Assembly: GCA_002796755.1 (NCBI GenBank)
Contig: PHFE01000095.1
Location: 1,564,411-1,628,410, forward strand
Source: Paracorniculantispora psalliotae
Taxonomy: Eukaryota; Ascomycota; Sordariomycetes; Hypocreales; Cordycipitaceae
Direction of reading: 5' to 3'
DNA: 64,000 nucleotides
The notes below the pieces were generated by a model that was given only the letters and a program-made list of their open reading frames with translations, was not told the origin of the DNA and made no database searches. The stretch's first letter is position 1, and each line of letters opens with the position of its first letter. Both the position numbers and the translations under genes were made by a program. Shown piece after piece: positions 41,376 through 54,066 of this stretch.

Positions 41376-44195
41376 GGTTGTTGTTATCTGATTGGAGGGT
41401 GAGAAGGGCGGTTCTTTCTGGTGGTACTCGGAACGTGCTCAAGCTAGGGGTAGCTGGCGGTGCTTTCGAAGCAGATGGCAATTAAACCGGCTCTGTCAAT
41501 GAGTTAATTAGAAGCTGTTCGCGCATCGTCGTAGGTAGGCTCGTGATGCGATGAGGGAGCAAGGGATTGAGTATTGGCGCCATCACAACTCCAATGTGGG
41601 ATACGTTTGCGAGCGGCAAATTTCAACGGCGGCCCAAGAAGGCAAGCTTGGAAGAAGTCTTTGCGCAAGTACCATGTAATCCCGCATCTCTTTCTCGCGA
41701 CGTTGTCGACGGGTGCGGGGACGTGACGGGCGGCAACAGCTTTCTCAGCAGCGATCCTTTGGCAATGCAGCAGCCAGGTCAGGCTTGTGTGCAACAGCTG
41801 CAGCCTAATGGCTCGAGACAGGTTGGCTGTTGAATAGCTTGACATGTTTGATTCGGCAACGGGTTCGACGGGAGAGTGCATGGGGGAGCTGTCGAAGACC
41901 GGGTGTGTATGCGGGGTTGAGACGAGGAAGAAGCGCACTCACAGGATAAATTGCACGGCAACAAAAGCGTGCTTTGAAGCTGTACTGCAGCGAGCGGATG
42001 AATACCAGAGGCCGAGATGCAGCTGTAAGATGATGGTTGTAGGATTTGTGATTCTTCGGAGGGCGAAGCGATGTGGCGTGGTCGGGGCGGGAAGAGGGGT
42101 ACAGTGGCAGACGAGTCTCCAAAAGCTGGAGAGGTCGAGAGGATAAGAAAAAAGAGGCAATAATTAGACGACCGATATGAAATCGATCGTGATAGCCAGC
42201 GGTGGGGGACTGACACGAGAGAAAAGACAATGACAGCCAAAAACGAGGAACAAGCAACGAGAAGGCAAGAGAGAAAGGATGGGGATGGGAAGTTTGGAGA
42301 GGCGAAGAAGGGAAGCGTGAAGCTACTACGACAATGGGGTGGCCAAATGCCTGTTGCAGCGAAGATGGGGGGGAGGAGACAGGCGGCGACAGGCAGAGAC
42401 AGGGCAAATGACGGAGATGCAGAGCGGCAACAGCGGGGGAGGGAAAGGTGGTCAATGCTCCTCCTGGAGGGGGAAAGGGTAGCTGTGGCCACCGGACTGG
42501 TAACCTCGTTGACCGGCCTAAGAGAGCGGCGAAAATTGGATACGATGCACGAGAGGTCGGATGATTTGTTACAATTATTCAAAAATTTACAGCTATGACA
42601 TTCCCACGCAAATGATGCACGACAACCTCGACAAAAGTCGACAGACAGCTCGAAAGTCGGGGCAAAAAGGCAGATGGACAGAAGCTTTCTAGAATCGCGC
42701 ACGGGCCACTCTGCGGCTCCTCCGTCACCGGCTGGCCGCATCCCCATTGGCCCGTTGCGGCCAAGTTCGGCAGAAGGGCAACCCTGCAGCCTGCAGCAGA
42801 TGTACCTTGTACCTTGTACCTTTGTACCTTGGGCAACACGATGCTTCAAAGCTGTGCGTACAGGACTGCCAGCTTCATCGTCGACCGCACGGATCTATCA
42901 AATTAAAAAGTGTCTGCAAAAACCCTGATCTGTCATGTTGTTCTAATTACTGGAACATACCCACCAACGCAATCGACTGTGGGCTGTCGACTGTGGCTCC
43001 CCCTCCCCTGCACCGCCGAGGTACATGTACAGAGGTACCTGCCTCCCACTCGCTGTGGCGCCCGCCAGAATCGGCCTTCCAGGCTTCCACTCTGCTTCCA
43101 GAGTTTGTTCGGCCGGGATTGGTTAGCCTCTGTTTTTGTGCCACCATCGCCATCGACTCTCTTGTCTCTATAAGCTTTTTATTTTGTGTTCATCGCACAC
43201 GTCACTAGCTCAGACCCTAATACATTCCGGGGAAGAAAATTTTGCTTCTAGCATACTTGTCAAATTTTTTAATTTTTTAATTTTTTACGTCTTCTTCTCA
43301 GACGGATGTGGCATAGACGTACATGCCTTTGTCCCTCTTCACACCTAGTCACACTGAATACATGCATTTGCATAGTCCAATGGTCAATGCATATTACTCC
43401 ATCTTATACTTCTCATCCAGAACCCTGCGGGTATCGCTGCTCTTTATACAAATACAAAACCAAACCAGAAACAGCAAAAACCAAAATCATCCAATTAGAC
43501 GAGCCTCCCAGCCTTGCTCCAAATCGCATGTGCGCGCTTTCTTGTAACATTTCAATAAAAACACAAAACGCCCCCGCTCGTCCACTTCCAACTGTACAGG
43601 TATTCAATCCAAAAAAAAAATCAGCTCGTACAAAAGAAATAAAACACGCCATTTGTAGCCGTGTTGGCTCGGCAGACATCTTGGTCCGCCCTCAGCCGCA
43701 CGGCCAATGCAGAATGACAGTCAGGTAATCCGTCCTTTCCTTTAACCTCCATACCGGGCGCCGGAAAAATGATAGCTGCCAAGAGTAAAACGCCAAAATA
43801 TCCAGATTTGGTCAGTAATGCCACCCTTCCTCTTCACCGTCTAGTTCGATTCATCCACACAAGCTTCCCCCCAAGTAGCTCGAAATTCCAACACTTTGTC
43901 GACTGAGGAAATTGTTGACCGAGAAAATTGGCGTCTTGCTTTGATTCGAACCTTCTTTCGGTTTTCTCACCCGCGCAGCCGTTTTGCATGCTTCAGTCGC
44001 TTTCGATTTGATTTTCGAACCTCGTTTCTCAACTGTGCCGGGTTCGACCTTGCTTCGTGTGGCGTCGAGCTTTTGACAGCACTTTTGGTACGCACGCCGC
44101 TGCTCCATCCAGTGCTTCTCTTCTCTTCTCCTCTCCCAACATTTCAAACTCGACTCGGCGCGCTCTGTTTTCCCATTCTTTTGCGCCGCATCAAA
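41376..44195. other. 2.8 kb upstream region of pkaR
   Basis: A 356-codon minus-strand frame (42849-41779) is present, but its Ser, Pro, Cys and Leu-rich composition and lack of motifs speak for leader or promoter sequence. A GTACCTT repeat lies at 42802-42830. A T-rich tract with ttttttaattttttaatttttt sits near 43266-43287. No gene is supported. Confidence 0.45.
42802..42830 (+). repeat. GTACCTT tandem repeat, four copies
   Basis: Three adjacent copies at 42802-42822 and a fourth at 42824-42830 after one extra T. Position is about 1.4 kb upstream of pkaR. Confidence 0.85.
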
Positions 44196-45666
44196 CTATG
44201 ACCCGACGGCCAGACATGAATCGAGCATGCCGTCCAGCATGTCCATGTCATGATCCTCTGCGCCGTCCCAGCCGATTTCTGTATCAATGTCCATGGCGTC
44301 TCCACCATTAGCCAGTGATGTATCGTAGCCATTCGTAAGTTCTTCCACATGACCCGGTTCGTAGCTATCGACCCAGGTATGATCATTCCAATTCTCAAGC
44401 TCGCCCTCGCGGTATCCGCACAGTATTTGACGCATGAGAACGGGGAACTGTGACATGCTTGAATCAGCAATCTCCAAGGCCACACGGACGTCAGCCATGC
44501 ATAAAGGACCCTGCTCGCCAGCGGCTCGCGCTTCCACGGGTAAAAGACCGGCTTTATCGCGTGAAAGCTCTCCTCGGTGTGCAGCTTCTTCTTCCATATG
44601 GAGCTGATGCTTATAGTTGTGGGTTTGGATCCATTGTGTGCCCACGCCGTATCCTGCGCTGCCAGAGTCTCCCGGGCCGTTGCTTCGTGTTCGCGCGAAC
44701 ATCTGAGTAAGCATTTCCTTGATGAACGCGTCCGTAGCAATAGACATTAATTGAGGCGCCTCTGCCTGATGGCCGCTGGGAAGACCAGCCTCGTAGCAAA
44801 AGGGAAGCATGCGGCCAGTAATGAGGCCGACGTCAGGAAATTCACCCGACTCGATGGCAAGCGGTTGCGTAAATCGCTTTCGGATTTCCAGATCGAAATC
44901 TGTCGAGCATTAGTAGTTGCAAAAATGACACCGAAATCATTTCCATACTCATATTGTTAATACCACCGGGGTGGCCAGACGATGCATCTTGTGTCGTCTT
45001 TCGCCGCGACTCTGTAAAGACGCTCGATAGGTTTTCGCTGATATCAAACTGTCAAAGTTAGCAAAACCATCCGTGTGTCAAGTGGCCACTAAAACACAAA
45101 CCTCATTGTGGGTAAGATCTTTGATGCGTCGTCGATCTCGCGCGGGCAGCTGCATAACATCGCCTTTCAATCGACGCTCTGCAGCATCACCGCTAACCGC
45201 CTTGCTCGCGCTGGAAGTTGGTTTATCATTTGAGCTGACCCAAGGCGCCAGCCCTTGATCTGGCATCTCCCTGGTGACATTACCATAGATAGCGGCGATG
45301 AGTTGGTTGTGTAAATGGTCCCTCTCTCCATGTTGTCCGGTGAGAATCGGGTCGATTCGTTCCGAGTATTCGCTCTGGTTCAGACTACCTACAGGGATTA
45401 TTAGAAACGCAAATCGCAAAATGGACGCGCGAAATGTCCGTACCAAGGAAGAATTCTGTGGTTGCTTCTTTATATATTTGCCATTGCTCAGCCCCAATGG
45501 CTGCTTTCAGCTCGCTGTACAGAGGCTCGAGGTCAATTCGCCCAGGAATCTGGCTGGACTTGATCTTTTGCGCACTGCCAAGATTGGATAGTGATTTTGT
45601 TGATAGAAGAGGGGTCGAGACGCTGATGGATGGGCGGCTCAGCGCCGCGGGATCGATGTCAGGCAT
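44196..45666 (-). CDS. HFI1: SAGA complex subunit Hfi1/Ada1 (Tada1 family)
   Basis: Four exons: 45666-45444, 45388-45102, 45048-44949, 44899-44196 (437 residues). Introns of 55, 53 and 49 nt are GT-AG and keep the frame throughout. The start MPDIDPAALSRPSISVSTPL leads to RIDLEPLYSELKAAIGAEQW and FFLGSLNQSEYSERID, the N-terminal Ada1 region. LPARDRRRIKDL and RKRFTQPLAIESGEFPDVGL follow, then the histone-fold part (LMSIATDAFIKEMLTQMF). The C-terminus is acidic (DAMDIDTEIGWDGAEDHDMD). Hfi1 pairs with Taf12 and is needed for assembly of the SAGA coactivator in the nucleus. It is head-to-head with the GCP3 gene. Confidence 0.9.
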
Positions 45667-46173
45667 GGTGATGTCGGGGGTTTAGCGACGGAGTCGCGTG
45701 CGGCGGAGTGGCGACGCGCAGCGCGCAGGATGGCTCATGAGGTGCATAAAATAACTGCTCGAGGTGACGCGATTCCGATTCGGGAGTCAGATCGATGGCT
45801 GGGGCATTGTGAGGTCGAGTTGGTGATGGCGGTTGGAATAGCGTGTAGGCAGGGGAGATGTCAGCCAGCGGAGTGAAGTTGAAATTCTGCCGAGAAACGG
45901 GCGTCCTGGAGAGGGAGATGGCCATGGAAGTACCGGGTACCTGATGAAGGTGCCAATAATGTGCTAGCGCAGATGTACACGGCACCTCCACTCAAAACTC
46001 CATACATCCCACTTCCCCCGCCAGAGCGCGTGCCAGCGTCGCGTCTCATAAATGTCAACTCTGCAAGCGGGCGATAATCGTCTTTGCCGCGCCTCATTAC
46101 ATGTGACATTACCTGTACGCGGGTTATTGATTTGCGAAAGGCGTAAACAGCCATTTACGGCGACAATGCAAGC
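45667..46173. promoter_or_regulatory. Bidirectional promoter of HFI1 and the GCP3 gene
   Basis: 507 nt between the two divergent ATGs. No coding frame is convincing. Confidence 0.5.
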
Positions 46174-48845
46174 ATGGCTTCCGACAAAATCGCCAGCGCC
46201 ATTGATGGTCTAATAAACCATCTGATCCCGAACAACCCCAACGACTCCGAAGAGCAGGCGCAAGACCAGCATGACAGGCATTTTGAGCTCGTCAAGTCTA
46301 TAATACGAAAGTATGGTTACTCTACTGCCTTGCTACTTCATCCTCTAATTTTTGCAGGCACTCCAACTCGACGGTGCCGTCAGACGTGAATCATGCGTCA
46401 GATCTGATCAAGCGCAAACTCATACAAACGAACCCCAGCCAGGCGCTCCGATTTTCGAACTTATACTCTCGCCTACTTGCCGTGCCAGTTCTCGAACATA
46501 AATGGGCAATATTGCATCTCCTTTACCATCTATCGGACTCTCCAGATCCGTCAGAGCCCCTGCCATTGAGTCCAGTAAAGCCGTCCGCGCCCAACTACCG
46601 CGATGCCATCAACCGCGAGACGACGAAGCGCCAAGAAAGAGAACGAGCCAAAACGCCGGGAATACCGTCTTCAAAATACGAGGATCTTCAAATGAGAGAC
46701 ACATTTCCGCCAGACGGCTCTAGAGCAGCTTCGTCTGTTGACCCGAGGCAAACAGACGGGGCGAGAAGGGACACGTCGATGCAAGAGACGCTGCAATCAA
46801 CAAATTATTCTGAATTAAATCCGCCCGAAACGAGCCTGCTACGAGACCTCCCATTTACGCTCCAAGGACTTTCTTCAACCACATTGCCATTCGCCGGCCC
46901 CGATACACTGACACTACCTGCGACGCTCCCGCTTCCTTTGGTATCGATTCTGCATGCTTTGGCCGAACCATCGCTGCTTTACCGACAACTCGATGCATTT
47001 TGCAAAACGCCAGCAACTGGCCTTATGGGCCAAAGTTTGCGATCTGGTATTGGCGGAGAGCTGCGGGCGTATTTGACCCTTATTGCGACGTTGGAGGCCC
47101 AAATTCGCCGTGCGCTGGCGTCGGTGGATGAGGGCACGCCTCGTGGTGGGCTTGGTAAAGCTGGCATCACTCTGAAACGCTGTGTGATGTGGACGAGAGA
47201 AGCCACAATGGGCTTGCGGCTCATGAGCTTGGTGGCAGAAGAGTCCAAGAGCAAACAGGGCGGCCAAATAATATCGTTAATACATGGGTTCGCCGCAACT
47301 CATGGCGATCCCATCGTCTCCGCGTTCGCCGAACGACTGCTGGGAACCTGCACTCGCCCGTTTTACGACATTCTACGACACTGGATATACGATGGAGAGC
47401 TGTCAGATCCGTACCAAGAATTCTTTGTGCGAGCGCAAACGGGCAAATCAGATCCGTCAAAGTTGAAGGCGGCGGGCAATGTGTGGGAAGACAAGTACGA
47501 GGTTGCCAAAGATATGATTCCCAGTATCATGACATCGGATTTTGCGCAAAAGGTCTTTTTGATTGGCAAGTCTCTCAACTTCATAAGGCACAGCTGCGGT
47601 GATGCTCTTTGGGTAGAAAACTATTCGAAAGCGGCTTCGAAAGAGCTTCGCTACGGCGACACGGCCACCATCGAGGCTTGGATCGACGAAGCCTACAAGA
47701 CAACTATGAAGCGCCTGATGGACCTCATGGCCAACAAGTTCCAGCTCTTTGACCACTTGCAGGCTCTCAAGAACTATATTTTGCTTGGCCAAGGTGATTT
47801 CATCGCCCTGCTCATGGAGTCGCTCGCCGGCAACCTGGATCGACCAGCCGGCGCACAGTTCCGCCACACTCTTACCGCACAGCTTGAGCACGCTATTCGC
47901 GGCTCAAACGCGCAGTATGATTCACCGGAAGTGCTTCGACGCCTCGATGCGCGCATGCTGCAACTTTCGCACGGCGACATCGGCTGGGACTGCTTTACCC
48001 TCGAGTACAAGATTGATGCGCCAGTGGATGTAGTGGTGACGGAATGGGGCAACAGACAGTACTTGAAGGTATTCAACTTCCTGTGGCGGATCAAGCGTGT
48101 CGAATTCGCTCTCCTTTCGACGTGGAGACGATGCATGACGGGAGCGCGCGGTGTGCTGCAAAACTCGGATCCCGAGATTGCGCAGACATGGAAGACGACC
48201 CGCGCTGCTCTCGCGGAAATGATCCATTTTGTCGGTCAGCTGCAGTACTATATTCTCTTCGAGGTCATTGAGTCGTCGTGGGGCGAGCTGCAGAAGCGCA
48301 TCCACAAAGAAGACTGCACGCTCGACGACCTCATCAAAGCCCACGGCAAGTACATGGACGACATTACGCACAAGGGTCTCTTGGGCCCGAAGAAGCGCCA
48401 CCCCGCATCGTCGGGCGTGGAAGAAGATGAGCGCACGTCGTATCTCTCGCAGCTGTCGAGCATGCTGCGCCTGATGCTCGAGTACCGCGACTCCGTCGAC
48501 GGCCTGTACAGCTGGAGCGTGTCGGACTTTACACGCCGCCAAGAGGTGGGTGTGCGCAACCGCACGCGCGGCGGTACTGGCGGTATCATGGACGACGTGG
48601 GCATGGCGCAGCACGACGAGGCCGTGGGCTCAGAGTTTCCGGTGCTGCAGGATCGGCTGCGGCACCTGGGCAAGTCGTTTGGCCTGCGCATGAGCACGTT
48701 GCTCGGCGACTTGGCGTACCAGCCCGACGTGGAGATGCGGTTCTTGGGCGTGGCGATGAACTTCAACGACGTGTATACGTTGAGACGCCGATCACGGGCG
48801 ACGGGACAAGGGTCTGCGGGTGCGGCCAGCACGTCAAGGGGGTAG
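46174..48845 (+). CDS. Gamma-tubulin complex component 3 (GCP3 / Spc98 / Alp6)
   Basis: Two exons: 46174-46310 and 46358-48845 (874 residues), with a 47-nt intron (gtatgg, tttgcag), the shortest in the window. Conserved GCP landmarks include LLRDLPFTLQGLSSTTLPF, GIGGELRAYLTLIATLEAQI, LRHWIYDGELSDPYQEFFV, FLIGKSLNFIRHSCGD and, near the end, YSWSVSDFTRRQEVG. The N-terminal grip1 and C-terminal grip2 domains are both complete. The protein forms the gamma-tubulin small complex with Spc97/GCP2 and nucleates microtubules at spindle pole bodies. An insertion of Pro, Arg and Asp-rich sequence at about residues 130-200 is probably disordered. Confidence 0.93.
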
Positions 48846-50537
48846 GGGTATATTGAGCAGGTTTCTTTTTTGCTGATTCGAGGTTTGGTAGTGAGAGGAA
48901 TTTGATGGCATGATTATGACTGCGTTTCTGTCGGCAACAAGACATATTAAAAAATACAGGAGTTTTAGGCCTGATTTGAATTTGAATGAATTTTCAAGTA
49001 CGGCAGTCCATCTATCCGTCGTATGAGCATAACCAATCCGTGTATTCCGTCTTCGCGTGAGTATGATTCCGTCACCCAGGCGAAGCGAATTGTTAGACTC
49101 CCGTTTCTTTCTGCTTCTGCTTCCCCTCTCCCCAATCTGCGTATCGAAACAGCCGAAACTTGCTCCAAGCGACAGACTCCAGCTGCCCGTTTACTATTGG
49201 CGTACCAAATGTCGAAAAGCAGGCGCCCTTGCATTCAATCTTCAGGAGCAGATTAACAAACGCCATATTGGTGAATTTTACGGATGCTCTTTTTTACTTT
49301 TGCCCCGTGAATCGCCATGGCATCGTAATCCACATTTGCCATAGCTCATCTTGTTCTGCAAGACAGCGCCATGGCTAATTTAGAGTAGGTGTGTTAGTCG
49401 GGGAACGCCACGGTCCGGGGAAATGCAGGCTGTATGGTTGCTAGCGTCCCATCCGAAGTCTCAGTCAAATGTTTGACCCAAGATTACAGATGAATCTTTT
49501 TTTTTTTCTCTTCCTTGTCTGCGCTTAACCGTTTTCTTGTTTTCTCTCTCCTCCGCGAAAAATTTCACTCTCCTTGGCCCATCCGTGCCAAACAAAGATC
49601 TACAACGTGCAACGGGTGGCTTGCTACCACAATCAAGCGGTGTGATTGCCCGTACCTGAGTGATTGGGCATTAGGCAACGCCGCAGGGTGATGTAGGTAC
49701 ATTCATGTAGTACAGAGAGGCATGTCGCGTGTCACGGTTGTACAGAGTGTGGATTTGGTGTTGCTGCCCCTGGTTGGGATTTGGGGCGGGCGCAATCAAT
49801 GCAACGGCCGCAAGGGGTGGCGGAGGAGGCGGATGTGTGGGATGCTGTCGTGTACATGAAAGGGTTTTTTTTTGCCACGCAAATAAAGTATCGCAGTATC
49901 AAGTAGCTTCCAGGGTGACATGTTGGGGGAAAAGGCATATTGCTTGGCGTTTCAACGGAGCAACTTTTGTTCTAGATGATCTGCCTGTATACCGCGGGCC
50001 GCGGCGCGCCGGTGTAAACAAGGGACCACGTCCTTTCTTTACTTGCAATTTTTAAATTCAGGGCCGAGCAAGATATTGCATCGTCCGTGTCTCGGAAGCG
50101 GAAGGGGACATTCTGGTCACGGAATTCATGTGCTAATCTCTTTGGATGCCAATCTGTTGGGGCTTGCTTCTTTGTCGTCTTTGGGCTGAAATATGCGGTA
50201 CGCCCGTATCTGCAGCAGGGAGTTGCCTCTCCTATGCAAGTCGTCACTCTGTGTGTGTTTCCAAGAAAGTTGTGTTTGTCTCTGCCGTATTATCCCAAGC
50301 TGAAAAGCAAAGAAATTTGTCACCTCTTTAACCAAGCCCAGGCGTTGGGGAATACGCGGCCGGGCTGCTGGGGCCGAGTGTGACCCCGACGGATGGTTGT
50401 GGTCTTTTGTACAACGCAAAAGCCCCATCATTTACTTGTTTTCTGTTTTGGCTCGGTGAAAAGCCACTTGATTTCTTCGGGGACCAAACGAAAATGATTC
50501 CCGACCATTTGCGGAGGACATGAACCGGGCATTTGAG

Positions 50538-50573
<36 letters not shown>

Positions 50574-52458
50574 AGACTTCTTTCGGCTTCTTTTTTCTCT
50601 TCCCCAACAAGTGGGAATCCGGGGCTGCCGGGAGATAAATGGAGCCGACCATGTAACGACCTACCTTATTACAACCTACTAAACGGGAGAAAGGAAATGA
50701 CGGCCTGGTCGAGGCGTTGATGCTATCAAGGCAATTCGGCCAGGATTGCGAGTGGAATGACTCTTCAGAGGCGTTTCGGTCCGCTGCAGCGCTTGTTACA
50801 GAGGATTACAGTGGATGAAGCGCTATAGCATGACCCCAAATCTCCACTGAAGCCACCGTGTTTCAGGCGACAAGGGCCGCTGAAGCCTGCTAAAGCCTTC
50901 CCCAGGCCGGCACCAAGGGCCAGGTCCCCGCGAACCCCACAGCAGTCTCTGCTTCCCCGGACCGCTAAATGGGGCAGACGCATGAGACAATGGGCCGGCT
51001 GTAAGATGACAACAAGGCAAGCAAGCAAGCGAATGCGCATGGTTTCTCTGCAAAGCAGTTGCGTGACACTGCCGACAATTGATTTCAATTTCTCATCCTT
51101 TACGCTCTGCCGTGTTTGTGTATGTGCTGCGACTCACGTCATCCGCCGGCGGCAAAGCTCGCATCATCATCCCCCTAATAGCAACAACTTGGGAAGAAGT
51201 AACGTTGAGTCAACTATCGACCCGGCATCCTGGATGAGCCGGGACCAAGCCTCTCTCCACAATCCACCCCAGGCTTATTACCTCTGCGGGAAAAGGCTGC
51301 CTAAAACAAGGCCCTGCCTGGATCGGTACCTGGCAGTCCTACTTGTTGTCGTGTGTGTGTCGTGTGTGTCGCCTTGAGTCGTGTCTTGTGCACCCACACC
51401 TTTCTCCTGTGCGCGCGCGCGTTCTCATTGTTGATGCGCTGTCCTTGGAGCGCAGCCCAGCGGAGTTTGCTTGCCCGTTGCCCAATGCTTCTCTCTTCCC
51501 CCCGTGTGCGCAAATAAATTACGCCGTGCTTCGTGCTTGTTGGCCCTGGTCCGGGGGAGTTTGGTTGGGTAAGGCAGGGCCGCAGGGATGACGGCACACA
51601 GCCGGGGTACTTCTCTCTCTTTCTCTCCTCCCGTACAACTCATAACTCGTAAAAGCACATGCAGTGACTGATGCATCCCCCATGTCCTTGTCCCTTGTAG
51701 AACCCGGCTTTCCGGCTAGAGTACCAACAGGCTTCGTTACCCGGCCTCCTTCCTCCTTGGATCAAACCTGCCCGCTCCCGTCGTCTTCGCTTGCCCACCA
51801 GCCAGCCTGAAAAAGGATAAGAAAAAAGCCTGAAAAGCCTGCAAAGGGAATTTCCTTTATTACTCCCACACACATCCTTTTGCTTCCTGTCGCCTGCTCC
51901 ATCCCATCCTTTTCTCTCTCAGACACTGATAAATCAATCGCCTGCGACAGTCGCGCCGCCACTCTTGCACATCACTTTGCTCTCCCTGAATACTACACGT
52001 CGAAAACAAAAAGGCCCGACACACAAAGAAACAAAAAAAAAACGCCAAATCAGGGCAACACGAAGAACCAGCTACGCTCTTCCTCGGCTTGATTTACATT
52101 CCCCGGGTTACATTCACTTCTGAGACTTGTCCTCCCACCCCTTTGGGTCGCCTCGCCTCTTGTCCACCTCCGGCCCGATCGCCCCATCACTTTCACATAC
52201 CCGCCCCAAAACCTTGCCTCGGACCTTGATCAACAAGGCGCGCCAGCCAGCAGCCTAGACTCCCCGACCCAGTACAAGCAGACTCGCAATCAGCTGTATT
52301 GGATCCTCCCCATATATTACACGCAAGCGGCTGCTACATATATAGACACGCTTGCCTACCGTACGTTACAGTCCCCTCCCTCTTCACTACTCCCAGACAC
52401 TTTTACATTCATCTGTCCGGACCTGCTCTCTTTCATTCAACCTTCAGACTCACCTAAC
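48846..52458. other. 3.6 kb spacer upstream of a 91-residue protein gene
   Basis: No gene is supported. It contains a T-rich run (about 49497-49508), an (AC)16 microsatellite (50539-50570), GTGTGT-rich sequence near 51350 and long pyrimidine-rich tracts from about 51590 on, typical of a long leader or strong promoter. Its size suggests extensive regulatory DNA for the gene starting at 52459. Confidence 0.45.
50539..50570 (+). repeat. (AC)16 microsatellite
   Basis: Sixteen uninterrupted AC units in the large spacer. It is likely to vary in length between strains. Confidence 0.95.
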
Positions 52459-52734
52459 ATGTCTACTCTTCTTCAGCCCACTCCTATCCGCTTCATGATG
52501 CCTTCGGCTCAGTCTCCCACCTTCATGCACTCGTCGCAGAACAGCATGCTGCGCGTTCCCTCGTCGGAAGACATCTTCTCCGGCATCAACGCCTCTCTGT
52601 CGTCCAGCAACTCGAATCGACCTGCCACACCCAATCACCAGATCTTTGAGAACGACTACACCGTCCCCGCGCCGCCGCCACCCAGTCCGGTCAGCTTCCG
52701 CCCGGACTGCTGGCCCAAGCCCGCTCGCTCGTAA
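52459..52734 (+). CDS. 91-residue orphan protein, Ser/Pro-rich
   Basis: One exon, start MSTLLQPTPIRFMMPSAQSP, end FRPDCWPKPARS. The sequence is Ser, Pro and Asn-rich, with no signal peptide, membrane segment or known domain. Short ordered-looking blocks (SEDIFSGINASL, HQIFENDYTVP, PPPPSPVSFRP) and a good start context (CTAACATG after a pyrimidine-rich leader) suggest a real gene. The preceding 3.6 kb spacer is typical of highly regulated genes. It may be a small lineage-specific regulator; function is unknown. Confidence 0.55.
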   Translation: MSTLLQPTPIRFMMPSAQSPTFMHSSQNSMLRVPSSEDIFSGINASLSSSNSNRPATPNHQIFENDYTVPAPPPPSPVSFRPDCWPKPARS

Positions 52735-54066
52735 GAGTCAGCCAAATCCAGAAGCGATACTTTGGTCAACTTTATTTTTTTTCATTTCACACATTATGGG
52801 CGTTGGGTCATAGCTGGTCCCCTCTACAAACAGCAGCAGGCATTCAGACGGAAAAGGGATCTAATAGTGTTTATCAATCGGAGTCACGGGCAATTAAGAC
52901 GGGAAAGATGGTATATTAGAAGAACGGACAACTGCAAGTGCAGCTTGTTGAGGATATTGTGCGAGGACCGCGAGTTTCAGGGACCACAGATATCATGTAC
53001 AAAGACGATTTACTCAATAAGACAACCAAGATCATCAACACTAATACTATGCAACGTGCTTGTGATATGGCGTATAAGTCGACGTTCGGAAAATGTCGGC
53101 CAGCTCAGCGTGCGCGACGTCTGCCAACTGCAGGTGCATCGATAAGCTGCGCCGATATACGCAGCTTCAAAAACATGTCACTGCCATAATCAGAAATAAA
53201 GTCATGGATAAGAGGCGTAGAAAGACTCCACTTCCGATTTGATCCGACGCTGTGACGCTGTGAGCTGCCCCAACGAATCTTTCTACAGCTACGGGCTCGG
53301 ACTCTCTTCACATGTCAGGGCCATCTCGGATGGTGTCGCATTTTCCGATCGGACCCAATCCCCTCCCCAGAAACGTCAGCGGCTGCAGGTGGCAAAGTGC
53401 CAGTCTGCATCTTCAGAGTGTACTATACGCTGCAAAATTTAAGACTTTTTTATAGCTCTGTCGGGTAAATGGAAGTCAATCAGAAGCTGTCGACTCGCTG
53501 CTGTCAGTGGAGCACATGCGACCGTCGCCTTTCACATGTACCTCTGTAAATGCCAGCAGAGCCTCACAATCAGCTCCTGGAATACATAATCACATGGACT
53601 GCTTTTGAATACAGACTGCATCCTACTATAGAAAGAAAACAAACTGCCGATTCGGGCACCGCCAAACGGCTTTTACGCGGTGGTGAATGGCACGTACCCA
53701 CAACACCACTTTACGCGCTCTGCACCACCAAAAAACGCGTCGTGGGCGCGTCACTTCGCGTTCCCCCTGCAATGCTGCCCGTCGCCTCCCAGCCAACCGA
53801 TGAGGCTCCGCTTCCGAAATGCCTACCGCTGCTCAGATCGTGAGACAAATGTGCCCTCCCACCATCCCTCGTTGCGATATTCTCTTCTTTTCAAGATATG
53901 CAATTTGCAATTATACGCATCTAAAATTACCAGCTTCAACCAAGGTCGAACGTGCGTGGATCCCACAAGCTTCAACCCCGACAAGTCGCACCTACTCTTT
54001 TCGAAAATACTAGTTGTGGAGGCTGCCGTCGTGCTTGCTTGAACACCTTCTCTCCGCCCGTCGAGA
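52735..54066. other. Intergenic region, no gene supported
   Basis: About 1.3 kb that should contain the 3' UTR of the small gene and the CDT1 promoter. Frames up to 127 codons show no features of real proteins. Confidence 0.5.

Noticed and set aside
41779..42849. 356-codon minus-strand frame upstream of pkaR as a protein
   Set aside because: Low-complexity Ser/Cys/Pro sequence with no motif, in the expected leader region of pkaR.
43851..44147. Lys/Arg-rich minus-strand frame after HFI1
   Set aside because: It lies just past the HFI1 stop and looks like 3' UTR; no motif.
50539..50570. AC repeat as a functional element
   Set aside because: A simple microsatellite; no sign of anything beyond slippage.
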